This document shows, piece after piece, positions 17,335 through 26,305 of a stretch of 64,000 nt of DNA. The translations under genes were made by a program, and so were the position numbers. The notes beneath the pieces were generated by a model that did no database searches, was not told the origin of the DNA, and saw only the letters and a list, made by a program, of their open reading frames with translations. Within the stretch, counting starts at the first letter, position 1. Every line of letters starts with the position of its first letter. Origin of the DNA: Pseudorhizobium pelagicum (GTDB lineage Bacteria; Pseudomonadota; Alphaproteobacteria; Rhizobiales; Rhizobiaceae); contig JOKI01000004.1 in assembly GCA_000722615.1 (NCBI GenBank), forward strand, positions 1 through 64,000, read 5' to 3'.

Positions 17335-17362
17335 TTGACGCACAGCAATTATCTGTCTAACA
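17335..17362 (+). promoter_or_regulatory. Promoter of the ilvBH operon
   Basis: TTGACG (17335-17340) and CTAACA (17357-17362) are separated by 16 bp. Transcription would start around 17369-17372, which is at or only a few bases before the ATG of the leader peptide. The rest of the gap between the HerA-like gene and this site (17171-17334) shows nothing else that I can name. Confidence 0.5.
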
Positions 17363-17371
17363 CTTGCCACC

Positions 17372-17428
17372 ATGAACATTGCAAACGCACTTATCGTGGT
17401 GGGAACGCGCATGGGCAGGATGGATTGA
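17372..17428 (+). CDS. ilv leader peptide
   Basis: An 18-codon reading frame, MNIANALIVVGTRMGRMD, ending in TGA at 17426-17428. It carries Ile3, then the run Leu7-Ile8-Val9-Val10, the three amino acids made through acetolactate synthase, as expected for a ribosome-mediated attenuation sensor. No Shine-Dalgarno precedes the ATG and the predicted promoter is only about 10 nt upstream, so translation may begin on a leaderless RNA. The peptide is followed by alternative hairpins and a terminator before ilvB. Confidence 0.8.
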   Translation: MNIANALIVVGTRMGRMD

Positions 17429-17486
17429 CCATCCGGCGTTAGCCACCCATGCGCGGAAAGACAGGCTCCTCAAGGGGCCTTTTTTT
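17406..17486 (+). promoter_or_regulatory. ilvB transcription attenuator
   Basis: A perfect 10-bp inverted repeat (CGCGCATGGG 17406-17415 / CCCATGCGCG 17446-17455) encloses a 6-bp hairpin (GGATGG 17418-17423 / CCATCC 17429-17434) that overlaps the end of the leader frame. Downstream lies an intrinsic terminator: AGGCTCC (17463-17469), loop TCAA, GGGGCCT (17474-17480), then seven Ts counting T17480. This is the layout of amino-acid attenuators upstream of biosynthetic genes. The exact antiterminator pairing was not worked out. Confidence 0.8.
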
Positions 17487-17527
17487 ATGCCCGAAGCACA
17501 GCAAGACCATCCAGCAGACAGCAGCAA

Positions 17528-19318
17528 ATGGACCAGGACATGACGGATAGCAACAATCAGATGACCGGCGCGGAGATCGTTCTGAGGGCGCTGAAAGACA
17601 ATGGCGTGGAGCATATCTTCGGCTATCCCGGCGGGGCGGTGCTCCCGATCTACGACGAGATCTTCCAGCAGGACGACATCCAGCACATCCTCGTGCGCCA
17701 CGAGCAGGGTGCGGGCCATGCGGCCGAGGGCTATGCCCGCTCCACCGGCAAGGTCGGTGTCATGCTGGTCACCTCCGGTCCGGGCGCCACGAATGCGGTG
17801 ACGCCGCTGCAGGATGCGCTGATGGATTCGATCCCGCTGGTGTGTCTGACCGGCCAGGTGCCGACGACGCTGATCGGTTCGGATGCCTTCCAGGAGTGCG
17901 ATACCGTCGGCATCACGCGCCCCTGCACGAAGCACAACTGGCTGGTCAAGGACGTCAACGATCTGGCGGCCGTCATCCATGAGGCCTTCCGGATCGCCCA
18001 GGCCGGCCGTCCGGGCCCGGTCGTCGTCGATATCCCGAAGGACGTCCAGTTCGCCACCGGCACCTATACGCCGCCGGGCGAGACCCCGGCCAACAGCAGC
18101 TACAAGCCGAAGCTGCAGGGCGACCTGACTGCCATCCAGGCGGCTGTCGAGCTGATGGCCGGCGCGCGCCGTCCGATTCTCTACACCGGCGGCGGCGTCA
18201 TCAATTCGGGTCCGGAAGCCACCCGCCTGCTGCGCGAACTGGTCGAACTCACCGATTTTCCCGTCACCTCGACGCTGATGGGGCTGGGCGCCTATCCGGC
18301 ATCAGGCAAGAACTGGCTCGGAATGCTTGGCATGCACGGGTCCTACGAGGCCAATATGGCAATGCATGACTGCGACGTCATGGTCTGCATCGGCGCACGC
18401 TTCGACGACCGCATCACCGGGCGACTGAACGCGTTCTCGCCGAACTCGCGCAAGATCCACATCGACATCGACCCGTCGTCGATCAACAAGAACGTCCGCG
18501 TCGACGTGCCGATCCTCGGCGATGTCGGCCGGGTGCTGGAGGACATGGTTCGCCTGTGGCGAGCACTGCCCCAGAAGCCGGAGAAGAGCCAGACCCAGGA
18601 CTGGCACGAGGGCATCGCCCGCTGGCGCGGACGCAATTCGTTCGCCTACAAGATGTCGAACGACGTCATCATGCCGCAATACGCCATTCAGCGGCTCTAC
18701 GAGCTGTCGAAGGGCAGGGACACCTATATCACCACGGAAGTCGGCCAGCACCAGATGTGGGCAGCCCAGTTCTTCGGCTTCGAGGAGCCGCACCACTGGA
18801 TGACCTCGGGCGGTCTCGGCACGATGGGCTACGGCCTGCCGGCGGCGATCGGCGTGCAGGTTGCGCATCCCGACGCGCTGGTCATCGATATTGCCGGCGA
18901 TGCCTCGATCCAGATGTGCATCCAGGAAATGTCCTGCGCCATCCAGCATAACCTGCCGGTCAAGATCTTCATCCTCAACAACCAGTACATGGGCATGGTG
19001 CGCCAGTGGCAGCAGCTCCTGCACGGCAACCGGCTGTCGAACTCCTACACCGAGGCGATGCCGGACTTCGTCAAGCTGGCGGAAGCCTATGGCGCCATCG
19101 GCATGTATTGCGACGACCCGAGGGAGCTGGACGGAAAGATCGAGGAGATGATCGCGGTCAAGAAGCCGGTGATCTTCGACTGCCGCGTCGCCAACCTCGC
19201 CAACTGCTTCCCGATGATCCCGTCGGGCAAGGCGCACAACGAGATGCTGCTGCCGGACGAGGCCACAGACGACGCGGTCGCCAATGCCATCGATGCCAAG
19301 GGACGGCAGCTCGTTTGA
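17528..19318 (+). CDS. ilvB: Acetolactate synthase large (catalytic) subunit
   Basis: Thiamine-diphosphate enzyme (596 aa) making acetolactate and acetohydroxybutyrate, the first common step to valine, leucine and isoleucine. The catalytic glutamate is E59 in RHEQGAGHAAEGYA. The C-terminal ThDP-binding motif is the AGDASIQM ... ILNNQYMGMVRQW block (about 456-496). Start is ATG at 17528; a second ATG at 17540 is possible and neither has a strong SD. It sits behind an attenuator and is followed 44 bp later by the regulatory subunit gene ilvH. Confidence 0.97.
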   Translation: MDQDMTDSNNQMTGAEIVLRALKDNGVEHIFGYPGGAVLPIYDEIFQQDDIQHILVRHEQGAGHAAEGYARSTGKVGVMLVTSGPGATNAVTPLQDALMDSIPLVCLTGQVPTTLIGSDAFQECDTVGITRPCTKHNWLVKDVNDLAAVIHEAFRIAQAGRPGPVVVDIPKDVQFATGTYTPPGETPANSSYKPKLQGDLTAIQAAVELMAGARRPILYTGGGVINSGPEATRLLRELVELTDFPVTSTLMGLGAYPASGKNWLGMLGMHGSYEANMAMHDCDVMVCIGARFDDRITGRLNAFSPNSRKIHIDIDPSSINKNVRVDVPILGDVGRVLEDMVRLWRALPQKPEKSQTQDWHEGIARWRGRNSFAYKMSNDVIMPQYAIQRLYELSKGRDTYITTEVGQHQMWAAQFFGFEEPHHWMTSGGLGTMGYGLPAAIGVQVAHPDALVIDIAGDASIQMCIQEMSCAIQHNLPVKIFILNNQYMGMVRQWQQLLHGNRLSNSYTEAMPDFVKLAEAYGAIGMYCDDPRELDGKIEEMIAVKKPVIFDCRVANLANCFPMIPSGKAHNEMLLPDEATDDAVANAIDAKGRQLV

Positions 19319-19362
19319 GCGCTGTCTTCTAAAGCAATTTCTCATAGAATGGACGCAAGATC

Positions 19363-19935
19363 ATGAATGCGCATCAACAACCGACCGGCTCCGCCTACTT
19401 CATCGCGCCGGAGACCGCCAAGGCGGAGAACCACACGCTCTCCGTCCTCGTCAGCAACGAGCCGGGCGTTCTGGCCCGCGTCATCGGCCTGTTTTCCGGC
19501 CGCGGCTACAACATCGAGAGCCTGACGGTCTCTGAGACCGAACATGAGGCTCATCTGTCGCGGATCACCATCGTGACGCGCGGAACGCCGGCGGTGCTGG
19601 AGCAGATCAAGGCGCAGCTGGAGCGCATCGTGCCGGTGCACCGGGTGGTCGACCTGACGGTTCGGGCCCAGAGCCTCGGCCAGGAGCGGCCGATCGAACG
19701 GGAGGTGGCGCTCATCAAGGTGGTCGGATCGGGCGAACACCGCGCCGAGACGCTGCGCCTTGCCGATGCCTTCCACGCCAAGGTGGTGGACGCGACGGTG
19801 GAGCATTTCATCCTCGAGATGACAGGCAAGTCGTCGAAGATCGACCAGTTCGTGGCCATCCTGAAGCCGCTCGGACTGATCGAGATCTGCCGCACCGGCA
19901 TTGCCGCGATGAACCGCGGGCCCCAGGGGATGTGA
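19363..19935 (+). CDS. ilvH: Acetolactate synthase small (regulatory) subunit
   Basis: Regulatory subunit (190 aa) that confers valine feedback inhibition and full activity on IlvB. An N-terminal ACT domain (about 22-95) shows the family stretch SVLVSNEPGVLARVIGLFSG, followed by the GYNIESLTVS motif. The C-terminal ACT-like domain follows from about residue 110. It is the second gene of the attenuated ilvBH operon and ends 14 bp before the convergent aldo/keto reductase gene. Confidence 0.97.
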   Translation: MNAHQQPTGSAYFIAPETAKAENHTLSVLVSNEPGVLARVIGLFSGRGYNIESLTVSETEHEAHLSRITIVTRGTPAVLEQIKAQLERIVPVHRVVDLTVRAQSLGQERPIEREVALIKVVGSGEHRAETLRLADAFHAKVVDATVEHFILEMTGKSSKIDQFVAILKPLGLIEICRTGIAAMNRGPQGM

Positions 19936-19949
19936 TCGGAGGGATGTGA

Positions 19950-20798
19950 TCAGAGCATGGCGAGCGGCGTCTTCTTTGCCGGCGGCGGGAAGGCGGCGTC
20001 GAGCGCCTGTAGATCCTCCTCCGTCAGCTCCAGGCGCGCCGCCTCGCAGTTTTCCGCGACCCGGCTGGTGTTGGCGGATTTCGGGATGGCGATGACGCCC
20101 TCCCGCTCCAGCAGGAAGGCCAGTGCCACCTGCGCCGGGGTTGCCTGATAGGCCTTGGCGATGCGGGCGAGCGCCTCGCTGCGGATCAGCCGTCCCTGCT
20201 CGATCGGTGAATAGGCCATGACGGCGATGCCGCGCTCCTGGCACCAGGGCAGCAGATCGTATTCGACGCCGCGCCGCGAGAGATTGTAGAGCACCTGGTT
20301 GACGGTGCAGTTCTCGCCGCCCGGCACATCCATCAGCTCTTCCATGTCGTCGACGTCGAAATTGGAGACGCCCCAGGCGCCGATTTTCCCCTGATTGCGG
20401 AGTTCCTCGAGGGCGCCCACGGTTTCGGCGAGCGGATGTTCGCCGCGCCAGTGAACCAGATAGAGATCGAGCCGGTCGGTGCGCAGCCGCTCGAGGCTGC
20501 GCTCGCAGGCGGCGATGGTGCCCTCTCGGCTGGCGTTCCACGGATAGACCTTGCTGACGAGGAAGACCTCGTCGCGGCGGCCGTCGATCGCCTCGCCGAC
20601 AATCTCCTCGGCGCCGCCCTCGGCATACATCTCCGCGGTGTCCACAAGCGTCAGGCCGAGATCCAGGCCCGCCTTGAGCGCCGCGACTTCCTGGGCCGCC
20701 TGCGCCGGGTCCTCGCCCATGTGCCAGGTGCCGAGCCCGAGTGCCGGGACGGTTGCGCCGGAAGACAGGGTGACGGTGGGCAGGGTGTCGTCGATCAT
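19950..20798 (-). CDS. Aldo/keto reductase
   Basis: NAD(P)H-dependent carbonyl reductase with a TIM-barrel fold (282 aa). The catalytic tetrad is visible: D53 and Y58 in [11 protein letters not shown]83 in [10 protein letters not shown]116 in YLVHWRG. The cofactor phosphate-binding end [13 protein letters not shown] is near residue 240. Substrate cannot be predicted. It is transcribed convergently to ilvH and divergently from a LysE gene, so it is probably monocistronic. Confidence 0.92.
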   Translation of the reverse strand: MIDDTLPTVTLSSGATVPALGLGTWHMGEDPAQAAQEVAALKAGLDLGLTLVDTAEMYAEGGAEEIVGEAIDGRRDEVFLVSKVYPWNASREGTIAACERSLERLRTDRLDLYLVHWRGEHPLAETVGALEELRNQGKIGAWGVSNFDVDDMEELMDVPGGENCTVNQVLYNLSRRGVEYDLLPWCQERGIAVMAYSPIEQGRLIRSEALARIAKAYQATPAQVALAFLLEREGVIAIPKSANTSRVAENCEAARLELTEEDLQALDAAFPPPAKKTPLAML

Positions 20799-20957
20799 GA
20801 TGGGGTCGCTCCTTCTCGATACCCCATAGATAAGGCGTACCGCTACGCTGCCAAGCCCGCTTGAAGCGACTTGCGAATGCGCCTAAACCTTATCCAAGGC
20901 CATCCACCGAGCGAGATTGCCGTAAAACCATCCTCTCATTGGCGCCTGGAGATTCCT

Positions 20958-21551
20958 TTGCCGCTGGAAACCTTTCTGGCCCTGGTTCTGTTCGCCTTCA
21001 CGACCTCGATCACACCAGGCCCCAACAACATGATGCTGTTCGCATCGGGCGTGAACTTCGGTTTCCGCCGGACCATTCCGCACATGCTCGGCATCGGCGT
21101 CGGTTTCTTTTCGCTGCTGATCGGCGTGGGACTGGGGCTCGGCGCGCTGATGCAGGCGGTGCCGGTCGCCTATACGGTGCTGAAATTTGCCGGCGGCGCC
21201 TATCTGCTCTTCATCGCCTGGAAGATCGGCACCTCGCGTAGCCTGTCGGAAGGCAAGGCCGGCGCCAAGCCGATGACGTTCCTGGGGGCTGCCGCCTTCC
21301 AGTGGGTCAACCCAAAGGCCTGGGTGATGGCGGTGACGGCGATGGCGACCTATACCAATCCAGCCTCCTATGTGCCGACGGTGCTGCTGGTCGGCTTCGC
21401 TTTCGCGCTCGTCAACGTGCCGAGCGTTTCCACCTGGGCCGGCTTCGGCTCTGCCCTGCGCGAGTGGCTGTCGGTGCCGGTGCGGCTGAAATGGTTCAAC
21501 ATCACCATGGCAGTCCTGCTCGTCATCAGCCTGTGGCCGATGCTGAAGTAA
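20958..21551 (+). CDS. LysE family translocator
   Basis: Predicted amino-acid exporter of the LysE/RhtB family (197 aa, the usual size) with about six membrane segments. The N-terminal signature [17 protein letters not shown] is clear. The start is TTG at 20958, preceded by GGAG at 6 nt; the frame is open further up, but that extension is hydrophilic and unlike the family. It ends 11 bp before the nitrile hydratase alpha gene and may be co-transcribed, though a functional link is not evident. Confidence 0.88.
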   Translation: MPLETFLALVLFAFTTSITPGPNNMMLFASGVNFGFRRTIPHMLGIGVGFFSLLIGVGLGLGALMQAVPVAYTVLKFAGGAYLLFIAWKIGTSRSLSEGKAGAKPMTFLGAAAFQWVNPKAWVMAVTAMATYTNPASYVPTVLLVGFAFALVNVPSVSTWAGFGSALREWLSVPVRLKWFNITMAVLLVISLWPMLK

Positions 21552-21562
21552 AGGAAGAACCG

Positions 21563-22204
21563 ATGGACGACCACCACTACGACGCCCACGACGATCATCA
21601 TCATCACCACGACAACCGCTACAGCGACATGCAGGCGCGGGTGCGGGCGCTCGAAACCGTCCTGATGGAGAAGGGGCTGGTCGATCCGGCTGCCATCGAT
21701 GCCATCGTCGAGACCTATGAGACGAAGGTCGGGCCGCGCAACGGCGCCCGCGTGGTGGCGAAGGCCTGGAGCGATCCGGATTTTGCCGACTGGCTGCGGC
21801 GGGATGCGACGGCGGCGATCGCCAGCCTCGGCTTCACCGGCCGGCAGGGCGAGCACATGCGCGCGGTCTTCAATGCCGATGAGACGCACAACCTCGTCGT
21901 CTGCACGCTCTGCTCCTGCTATCCCTGGTCCGTGCTCGGGCTGCCGCCCGTCTGGTACAAGGCGCCGGCCTATCGGTCGCGCGCCGTGATCGACCCGCGC
22001 GGCGTGCTGGCGGAGTTCGGCGTCACGCTGCCGCAGACGCAGAAGATTCGGGTGTGGGATTCGACGGCGGAGCTTCGCTATCTCGTGGTGCCGCAGCGAC
22101 CCTCCGGGACGGAGGGGATGAGCGAGGCCGAACTGGCGGACCTCGTGACGCGCGATTCGATGATCGGCACGGGGCTCGCCTTGGCGCCGGAGGCCGGGCG
22201 ATGA
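21563..22204 (+). CDS. nthA: Nitrile hydratase subunit alpha, cobalt type
   Basis: Catalytic subunit (213 aa) of nitrile hydratase, which turns nitriles into amides. The metal-binding claw is C114-T-L-C117-S-C119 in [11 protein letters not shown]; threonine at the second position marks the non-corrin cobalt type (the iron type has serine). The family-typical RDSMIGT lies near the C-terminus. Unusually, the first 16 residues contain eight histidines and several aspartates (five consecutive His at 12-16), a likely metal-binding extension. ATG at 21563 follows AAGGAAG. It overlaps nthB by ATGA and heads a three-gene set with nthB and the accessory gene. Confidence 0.95.
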   Translation: MDDHHYDAHDDHHHHHDNRYSDMQARVRALETVLMEKGLVDPAAIDAIVETYETKVGPRNGARVVAKAWSDPDFADWLRRDATAAIASLGFTGRQGEHMRAVFNADETHNLVVCTLCSCYPWSVLGLPPVWYKAPAYRSRAVIDPRGVLAEFGVTLPQTQKIRVWDSTAELRYLVVPQRPSGTEGMSEAELADLVTRDSMIGTGLALAPEAGR

Positions 22205-22860
22205 ACGGCCCGCATGATCTCGGCGGCCAGATGGGTTTCGGGCCAGTGGCGCCGGAGCCGCATGAACCTTATTTCCACGCAGAATGGGAAAAGCGGGCGC
22301 TTGGGTTGACGCTGTCCTGCGGTGCCTTCGGCGCCTGGACCATCGACGAGAGCCGGCATGCGCGGGAAACCATCCCACCGGCGAACTATCTGTCGGCGAG
22401 CTACTACGAGATCTGGATCCGGGCGCTGGAGGTGCTGCTGGAGCGGCACGGTTTCGCGGGCCAGGACGAGATCGAGGCGGGGCGGATGCTGCGGGCGCCG
22501 GCGACGCCGAAGCGGGTGCTGACCGCAGACATGGTGGCGGGCGTGCTGGCACGCGGCGGGCCCTGCGATCGGCCCGTCGAGACGGCGCCGCGCTTTGCCG
22601 TCGGCGACCGCGTGCGGACGAAGAACTTCAATCCGGAGACGCACACGCGGCTGCCGCGCTATGCGCGGGCCAAGGCGGGCGTGATAGAGGCGGTGCAGGG
22701 CTCCTTCGTCTTTGCCGACGACAATGCCCATGGCCGCGGCGAGAACCCGCAATGGCTCTATACTCTCGTCTTCGACGGGACCGAGATCTGGGGCGAGGGT
22801 GCCGACCCGACGCTGACCGTCTCGATCGATGCCTGGGAGAGCTATCTTGAGCGCCTGTGA
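22201..22860 (+). CDS. nthB: Nitrile hydratase subunit beta
   Basis: Structural partner of NthA (219 aa, family length). It begins [16 protein letters not shown], the standard beta-subunit opening, and contains the [12 protein letters not shown] helix and the C-terminal SH3-like domain (about 120-219: [40 protein letters not shown] in pieces). The ATG at 22201 overlaps the nthA stop. Its end overlaps the start of the accessory gene. Confidence 0.95.
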   Translation: MNGPHDLGGQMGFGPVAPEPHEPYFHAEWEKRALGLTLSCGAFGAWTIDESRHARETIPPANYLSASYYEIWIRALEVLLERHGFAGQDEIEAGRMLRAPATPKRVLTADMVAGVLARGGPCDRPVETAPRFAVGDRVRTKNFNPETHTRLPRYARAKAGVIEAVQGSFVFADDNAHGRGENPQWLYTLVFDGTEIWGEGADPTLTVSIDAWESYLERL

Positions 22861-23233
22861 GACCGGATCGCCGGTCGACCCATCTCCCCTGGCCCGGTCG
22901 CCGGGATTGCCGATGTCCTCGGAGGGAGATCCGGTGTTTCCGGAGCCCTGGGCGGCGGAAGCCTTTGCGATGACGGTGCATCTGCATGCGCGGGGCGTCT
23001 TCTCCTGGACGGAATGGGCCGCGGCATTGTCTGCCGAAGTGCACAGGCCGGGCCGTGCCGAGGACGGCAGCGATTATTTCGACTGCTGGGTGGAGGCGCT
23101 TTCGGCGCTGCTTGCCGCCAAGGGCATCGCCGATGCCGACCAGATCCTCGGGCTGCAGCGGAGTTGGCAGCGGGCGGCGGAGGCGACGCCGCACGGGCAG
23201 CCGATCGAGCTGGCGAACGATCCGGAGCGCTGA
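22847..23233 (+). CDS. Nitrile hydratase accessory protein (cobalt activator type)
   Basis: A 128-aa protein resembling the N-terminal half of nitrile hydratase beta (EPWAAEAFAMTVHLHARGVFSWTEWAAAL in parts, then DYFDCWVEALSALL). In known systems such small proteins act as maturation chaperones, swapping alpha subunit to insert cobalt. I choose the TTG at 22847, inside the end of nthB, because GGAGA lies 6 nt upstream and it preserves the LARSPGLP segment. ATGs at 22829 and 22913 are alternatives. It completes the nthA-nthB-activator cluster; no amidase or cobalt transporter gene is next to it. Confidence 0.88.
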   Translation: MSACETGSPVDPSPLARSPGLPMSSEGDPVFPEPWAAEAFAMTVHLHARGVFSWTEWAAALSAEVHRPGRAEDGSDYFDCWVEALSALLAAKGIADADQILGLQRSWQRAAEATPHGQPIELANDPER

Positions 23234-23312
23234 CCACGGTTTGCCGGCCCTTTTGATCCTCTTTCGTTCTTTTCGGTTGCGGTGAGCTCCAGAATCCTGC
23301 CATGTCGCAGCC

Positions 23313-24440
23313 ATGCAATTTGCACCGCAACAGGACGAGGCTCTCAAAGCCGTTTCGCGCTGGCTGAAGGAAGGCCGCAGCCCGGTCTTTCGGCTGTTCG
23401 GCTATGCCGGTACCGGCAAGACGACGCTGGCCAAGCATTTTGCCGAGAACGTCGACGGCGAGGTGCTGTTTGCCGCCTTCACCGGCAAGGCGGCGCAGGT
23501 GCTGCGCTCGCGCGGTGCCAAGAACGCCCGCACCATTCATTCGCTGATCTACCGGCCGCGCGGCGAGGAAGAGGTCTCCGACGAGGAGACCGGCAAGACT
23601 TCGGTCTCGCCGATGTTCTCCATCAACCGGCAGAGCCCGCTCGCCAAGGCGCCGCTGATCGTCATCGACGAATGCTCGATGGTGGACGAGCAGCTCGGTC
23701 GCGACCTGATGAGCTTCGGGACGCCGATCCTCGTGCTCGGCGATCCAGGGCAGTTGCCGCCCGTGTCCGGCGGCGGCTTCTTCACCGAGCAGGAGCCCGA
23801 CTACCTGCTGACCGACATCCATCGCCAGGCGCGCGACAATCCGATCATCCAGCTCGCGATGAACGTGCGCGAAGGCAAGGAGATCATGCACGGCGACTAT
23901 GGCACCGCCCAGGTGATCTCCCGCGGCGACGTCAGCCAGGAGCTGGTGCTGGAGGCCGACCAGGTGCTGGTCGGCACCAACAAGACCCGCAAGCGCTACA
24001 ACCAGCGGCTCCGCGAGCTCAAAGGGTTTGCGACCGAATATCCGCAGTCCGGCGACAAGCTGGTGTGCCTGCGCAACGACCAGGTGAAGGGTCTGCTGAA
24101 CGGTTCGCTGTGGCAGGTGATGAGTTCGTCCAAGGAGACGGTGAAGCCGGGCATCAACCTGATGATCCGGCCCGAAGACGACGACATGGATCGCGGCGCC
24201 GCCAAGATCAAGCTGCTCAAGGCGTCCTTCGAGAACGTCGAGGGGGAGATCCCGTGGTCGACGCGCAAGCGCTACGACGAGTTCGACTACGGCTATGCGC
24301 TGACCGTCCACAAGGCGCAGGGTTCGCAGTGGAACAATGTCGTGCTGTTCGACGAGAGCTGGGCATTTCGCGATACTCGCGAGCGCTGGCTCTATACCGC
24401 CATCACCCGCGCGGCGGAGACGATCACCATCGTCCGATAG
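23313..24440 (+). CDS. ATP-dependent helicase of the RecD2/Dda type (SF1B)
   Basis: A 375-aa protein with all core superfamily-1 helicase motifs: Walker A GYAGTGKT (30-37), motif Ia FTGKAAQVLRSRG, Walker B VIDECSMVD (about 117-125), motif III GDPGQLPPV (143-151), and near the end DYGYALTVHKAQGSQW with YTAITRA. It lacks the N-terminal domains of full RecD2 and is close in size to phage T4 Dda, a 5'-3' helicase. It stands 79 bp after the nitrile hydratase activator and has no visible partner. Its role in replication or repair is unknown. Confidence 0.88.
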   Translation: MQFAPQQDEALKAVSRWLKEGRSPVFRLFGYAGTGKTTLAKHFAENVDGEVLFAAFTGKAAQVLRSRGAKNARTIHSLIYRPRGEEEVSDEETGKTSVSPMFSINRQSPLAKAPLIVIDECSMVDEQLGRDLMSFGTPILVLGDPGQLPPVSGGGFFTEQEPDYLLTDIHRQARDNPIIQLAMNVREGKEIMHGDYGTAQVISRGDVSQELVLEADQVLVGTNKTRKRYNQRLRELKGFATEYPQSGDKLVCLRNDQVKGLLNGSLWQVMSSSKETVKPGINLMIRPEDDDMDRGAAKIKLLKASFENVEGEIPWSTRKRYDEFDYGYALTVHKAQGSQWNNVVLFDESWAFRDTRERWLYTAITRAAETITIVR

Positions 24441-24554
24441 GGCTTTCTGCGAGCGGCCCATCAAAAGTTTCAATGGCCGGATCTGCGAAAGCCATTGGTC
24501 ATCGGCGGCGGCTTGGCATAAGCAGGAAGCGCATCTTCTGAAGTGGATTTCGCC

Positions 24555-25307
24555 ATGCCCACGACGCTTTCGGTCAACATCAACGCCATCGCCATGCTGC
24601 GCAATCGCCGCGACCTGCCGTGGCCGAGCCTCGAGCATCTCGGTCGCATCGCGCTGCAGGCGGGCGCCAGCGGCCTGACCGTGCATCCGCGGCCGGACCA
24701 GCGGCACATCCGCTTTTCCGACCTGCCGGTCATCCGGGCGCTGATCGACGACGAGTTTCCGCAGGCCGAGTTCAACATGGAGGGCTATCCGAGCGAGGAT
24801 TTCTTGGCGCTCTGCGAACGGACGCAGCCCGAGCAGGTGACGCTGGTGCCGGACGATCCGAGCCAGGCGACCTCCGACCATGGCTTCGATTTCAGAGCCC
24901 AGGGCGAGATGCTGAAGCCGATCGTGGCGCGGCTGAAGGCGGGCGGCATGCGCGTCTCGCTGTTTGCCGATGGCGATGGCGATGTGGAGGCTGTCCGGCT
25001 TGCAAAGGCGACGGGTGCCGATCGCCTTGAACTTTACACCGGCCCTTATGGCGGCTGCTACGACGCCCCGGAACGGGCAGCGGAGATCGTGGAGAAGCTC
25101 GGACAGACCGCCGACGCGGCGCGCGCCGAAGGGATGGGCGTCAATGCCGGACATGATCTGACGGTCGCCAACCTGCCGCTTCTGGTCAAGCGGATTCCGG
25201 ATCTTGCGGAAGTCTCGATCGGTCACGGGCTGACGGCGGACGCGCTGGAGTTCGGCATGGCGGAAACCGTGCGGCGCTTCCGTCGCGCCTGCGGCCAGAC
25301 AGTCTAG
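24555..25307 (+). CDS. pdxJ: Pyridoxine 5'-phosphate synthase
   Basis: Condenses 1-deoxyxylulose 5-phosphate with amino-acetone phosphate to make pyridoxine 5'-phosphate (vitamin B6). TIM-barrel protein of 250 aa from the ATG at 24555, where the family usually starts ([20 protein letters not shown]). Also seen are the [12 protein letters not shown] phosphate-binding loop, [15 protein letters not shown], and [11 protein letters not shown] with the catalytic His. A GTG four codons upstream is possible. The 114-bp gap before it holds nothing obvious. Confidence 0.95.
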   Translation: MPTTLSVNINAIAMLRNRRDLPWPSLEHLGRIALQAGASGLTVHPRPDQRHIRFSDLPVIRALIDDEFPQAEFNMEGYPSEDFLALCERTQPEQVTLVPDDPSQATSDHGFDFRAQGEMLKPIVARLKAGGMRVSLFADGDGDVEAVRLAKATGADRLELYTGPYGGCYDAPERAAEIVEKLGQTADAARAEGMGVNAGHDLTVANLPLLVKRIPDLAEVSIGHGLTADALEFGMAETVRRFRRACGQTV

Positions 25308-25315
25308 GCGACGGT

Positions 25316-26266
25316 CTAGGTGGTCGAAAGCTTCGCTTCGGCGAGGTCGAGCTCCCAGGTCTGGCCGACGCATTCCGGCCCGAACATGGCGTGTCTCTCC
25401 TCGGAGACAAGCTTGAAGCCGGCGGTCTCATAGATGCGGATGGCCGCCGTCAGCATGTCGTTCGTCCAGAGTGACAGCCTGGCGTAGCCGGCCGAGATCG
25501 CGAAGCGGATGCATTCCTCCACCAGCGTGCGGCCGAGGCCAAGCCCGCGCACCTGCGGGTCGAGATAGAGCAGGCGCAGCTTTGCGGTGTCTCCGCCGCC
25601 GTCGGCGACCAGCACGGAGCCCACCCGCTTGCCGCCCTGTTCGGCGATCCAGCTTCGTTCGCGCTGCGGGTTGAAGTCGGCGATGAACTTGCCCGCGACC
25701 TGTGCAATCAAGGCCTCGAACTTCTCGTTCAGCCCGTATTCGCGGGCATAGGCCGTCGCCTGGCTTTCGATGAGCCAGCCCATGTCGCCGATCCGGTAGG
25801 GGCGCAGGATCACGGGGGCGGGGCTCGCCGGTTGCGACGAAGAGTCGAGGATCGCCCGGATCGTACGCATAGCCTCGATCAGCCTGCCGCGGTCGCCCTC
25901 GTTGACGCCTGCAAGATCACCGGCGATCTGCTGGCGGGAGCGCTGTCCCAGCATGTCGCAGACCTCCTGTCCCTTGGCGGTGACACGCAGGATCTGGCTG
26001 CGTTTGTCTGACGGATCGGACGTGCTGTCGATGAAGCCCGCTTCGCGAAACTTCTTCACGATCCGGCTGAGATAGGCGGGATCGAGCCCGAGATCGCGGT
26101 TGAGTTCGCTGGCCGAGACCGACTGCCGGGCACCCATCTCATAGAGGATGCGTCCTTCCGTCAGCGTGTAGGGCGTCTCGAGATAACCCTTGTCGAGCAG
26201 GCCGAGCTTGTTGGTGTAGAAGCGGTTGAAGGCGCGAATGGTGTCGGCCGTCGTGTCGTCGAGCAT
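25316..26266 (-). CDS. MarR-type HTH / GNAT acetyltransferase fusion
   Basis: A 316-aa two-domain protein. Residues 1-145 are a MarR winged helix (SVSASELNRDLGLDPAYLSR is the recognition region, then the wing at DPSDKRSQILRVT). Residues 150-310 are a GNAT acetyltransferase with the acetyl-CoA loop QVRGLGLGRTLVEE and the terminal IYETAGFKLVSEE. Such fusions are widespread, but targets and substrates are mostly unknown. The start codon and SD lie inside a 14-bp hairpin, and a palindrome typical of MarR operators lies about 40 bp upstream, so autoregulation is likely. Ends convergently 9 bp from pdxJ. Confidence 0.9.
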   Translation of the reverse strand: MLDDTTADTIRAFNRFYTNKLGLLDKGYLETPYTLTEGRILYEMGARQSVSASELNRDLGLDPAYLSRIVKKFREAGFIDSTSDPSDKRSQILRVTAKGQEVCDMLGQRSRQQIAGDLAGVNEGDRGRLIEAMRTIRAILDSSSQPASPAPVILRPYRIGDMGWLIESQATAYAREYGLNEKFEALIAQVAGKFIADFNPQRERSWIAEQGGKRVGSVLVADGGGDTAKLRLLYLDPQVRGLGLGRTLVEECIRFAISAGYARLSLWTNDMLTAAIRIYETAGFKLVSEERHAMFGPECVGQTWELDLAEAKLSTT

Positions 26267-26297
26267 GGATGGAGCCTCCCTTCGGAGACTCCATCCA
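26266..26297 (-). promoter_or_regulatory. Hairpin masking the SD and start of the MarR-GNAT gene
   Basis: In the minus-strand RNA, 14 bases (26297-26284) pair with 14 bases (26279-26266) through one U-G pair, closing a GAAG loop. The right arm contains the SD (GGAGG, 26279-26275) and the A of the start codon. As RNA it would block ribosome binding; as DNA it is an inverted repeat that could bind a dimeric protein. Which one applies is not known. Confidence 0.6.
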
Positions 26298-26305
26298 ATA
26301 AAATA

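Noticed and set aside
19932..19961. Short direct repeat GGATGTGATC near the end of ilvH
   Set aside because: Only two near-adjacent copies, no larger structure; likely a chance or slippage duplication.
20799..22204. LysE gene plus nthA-nthB-activator as a dedicated amide-export and nitrile-use operon
   Set aside because: Spacing is close, but LysE proteins export amino acids and two unrelated LysE genes also occur elsewhere in the window; no evidence ties it to nitriles.
22842..25373. Open frame of 843 codons antisense to the helicase and pdxJ
   Set aside because: Covers several well-supported plus-strand genes and has no motifs.
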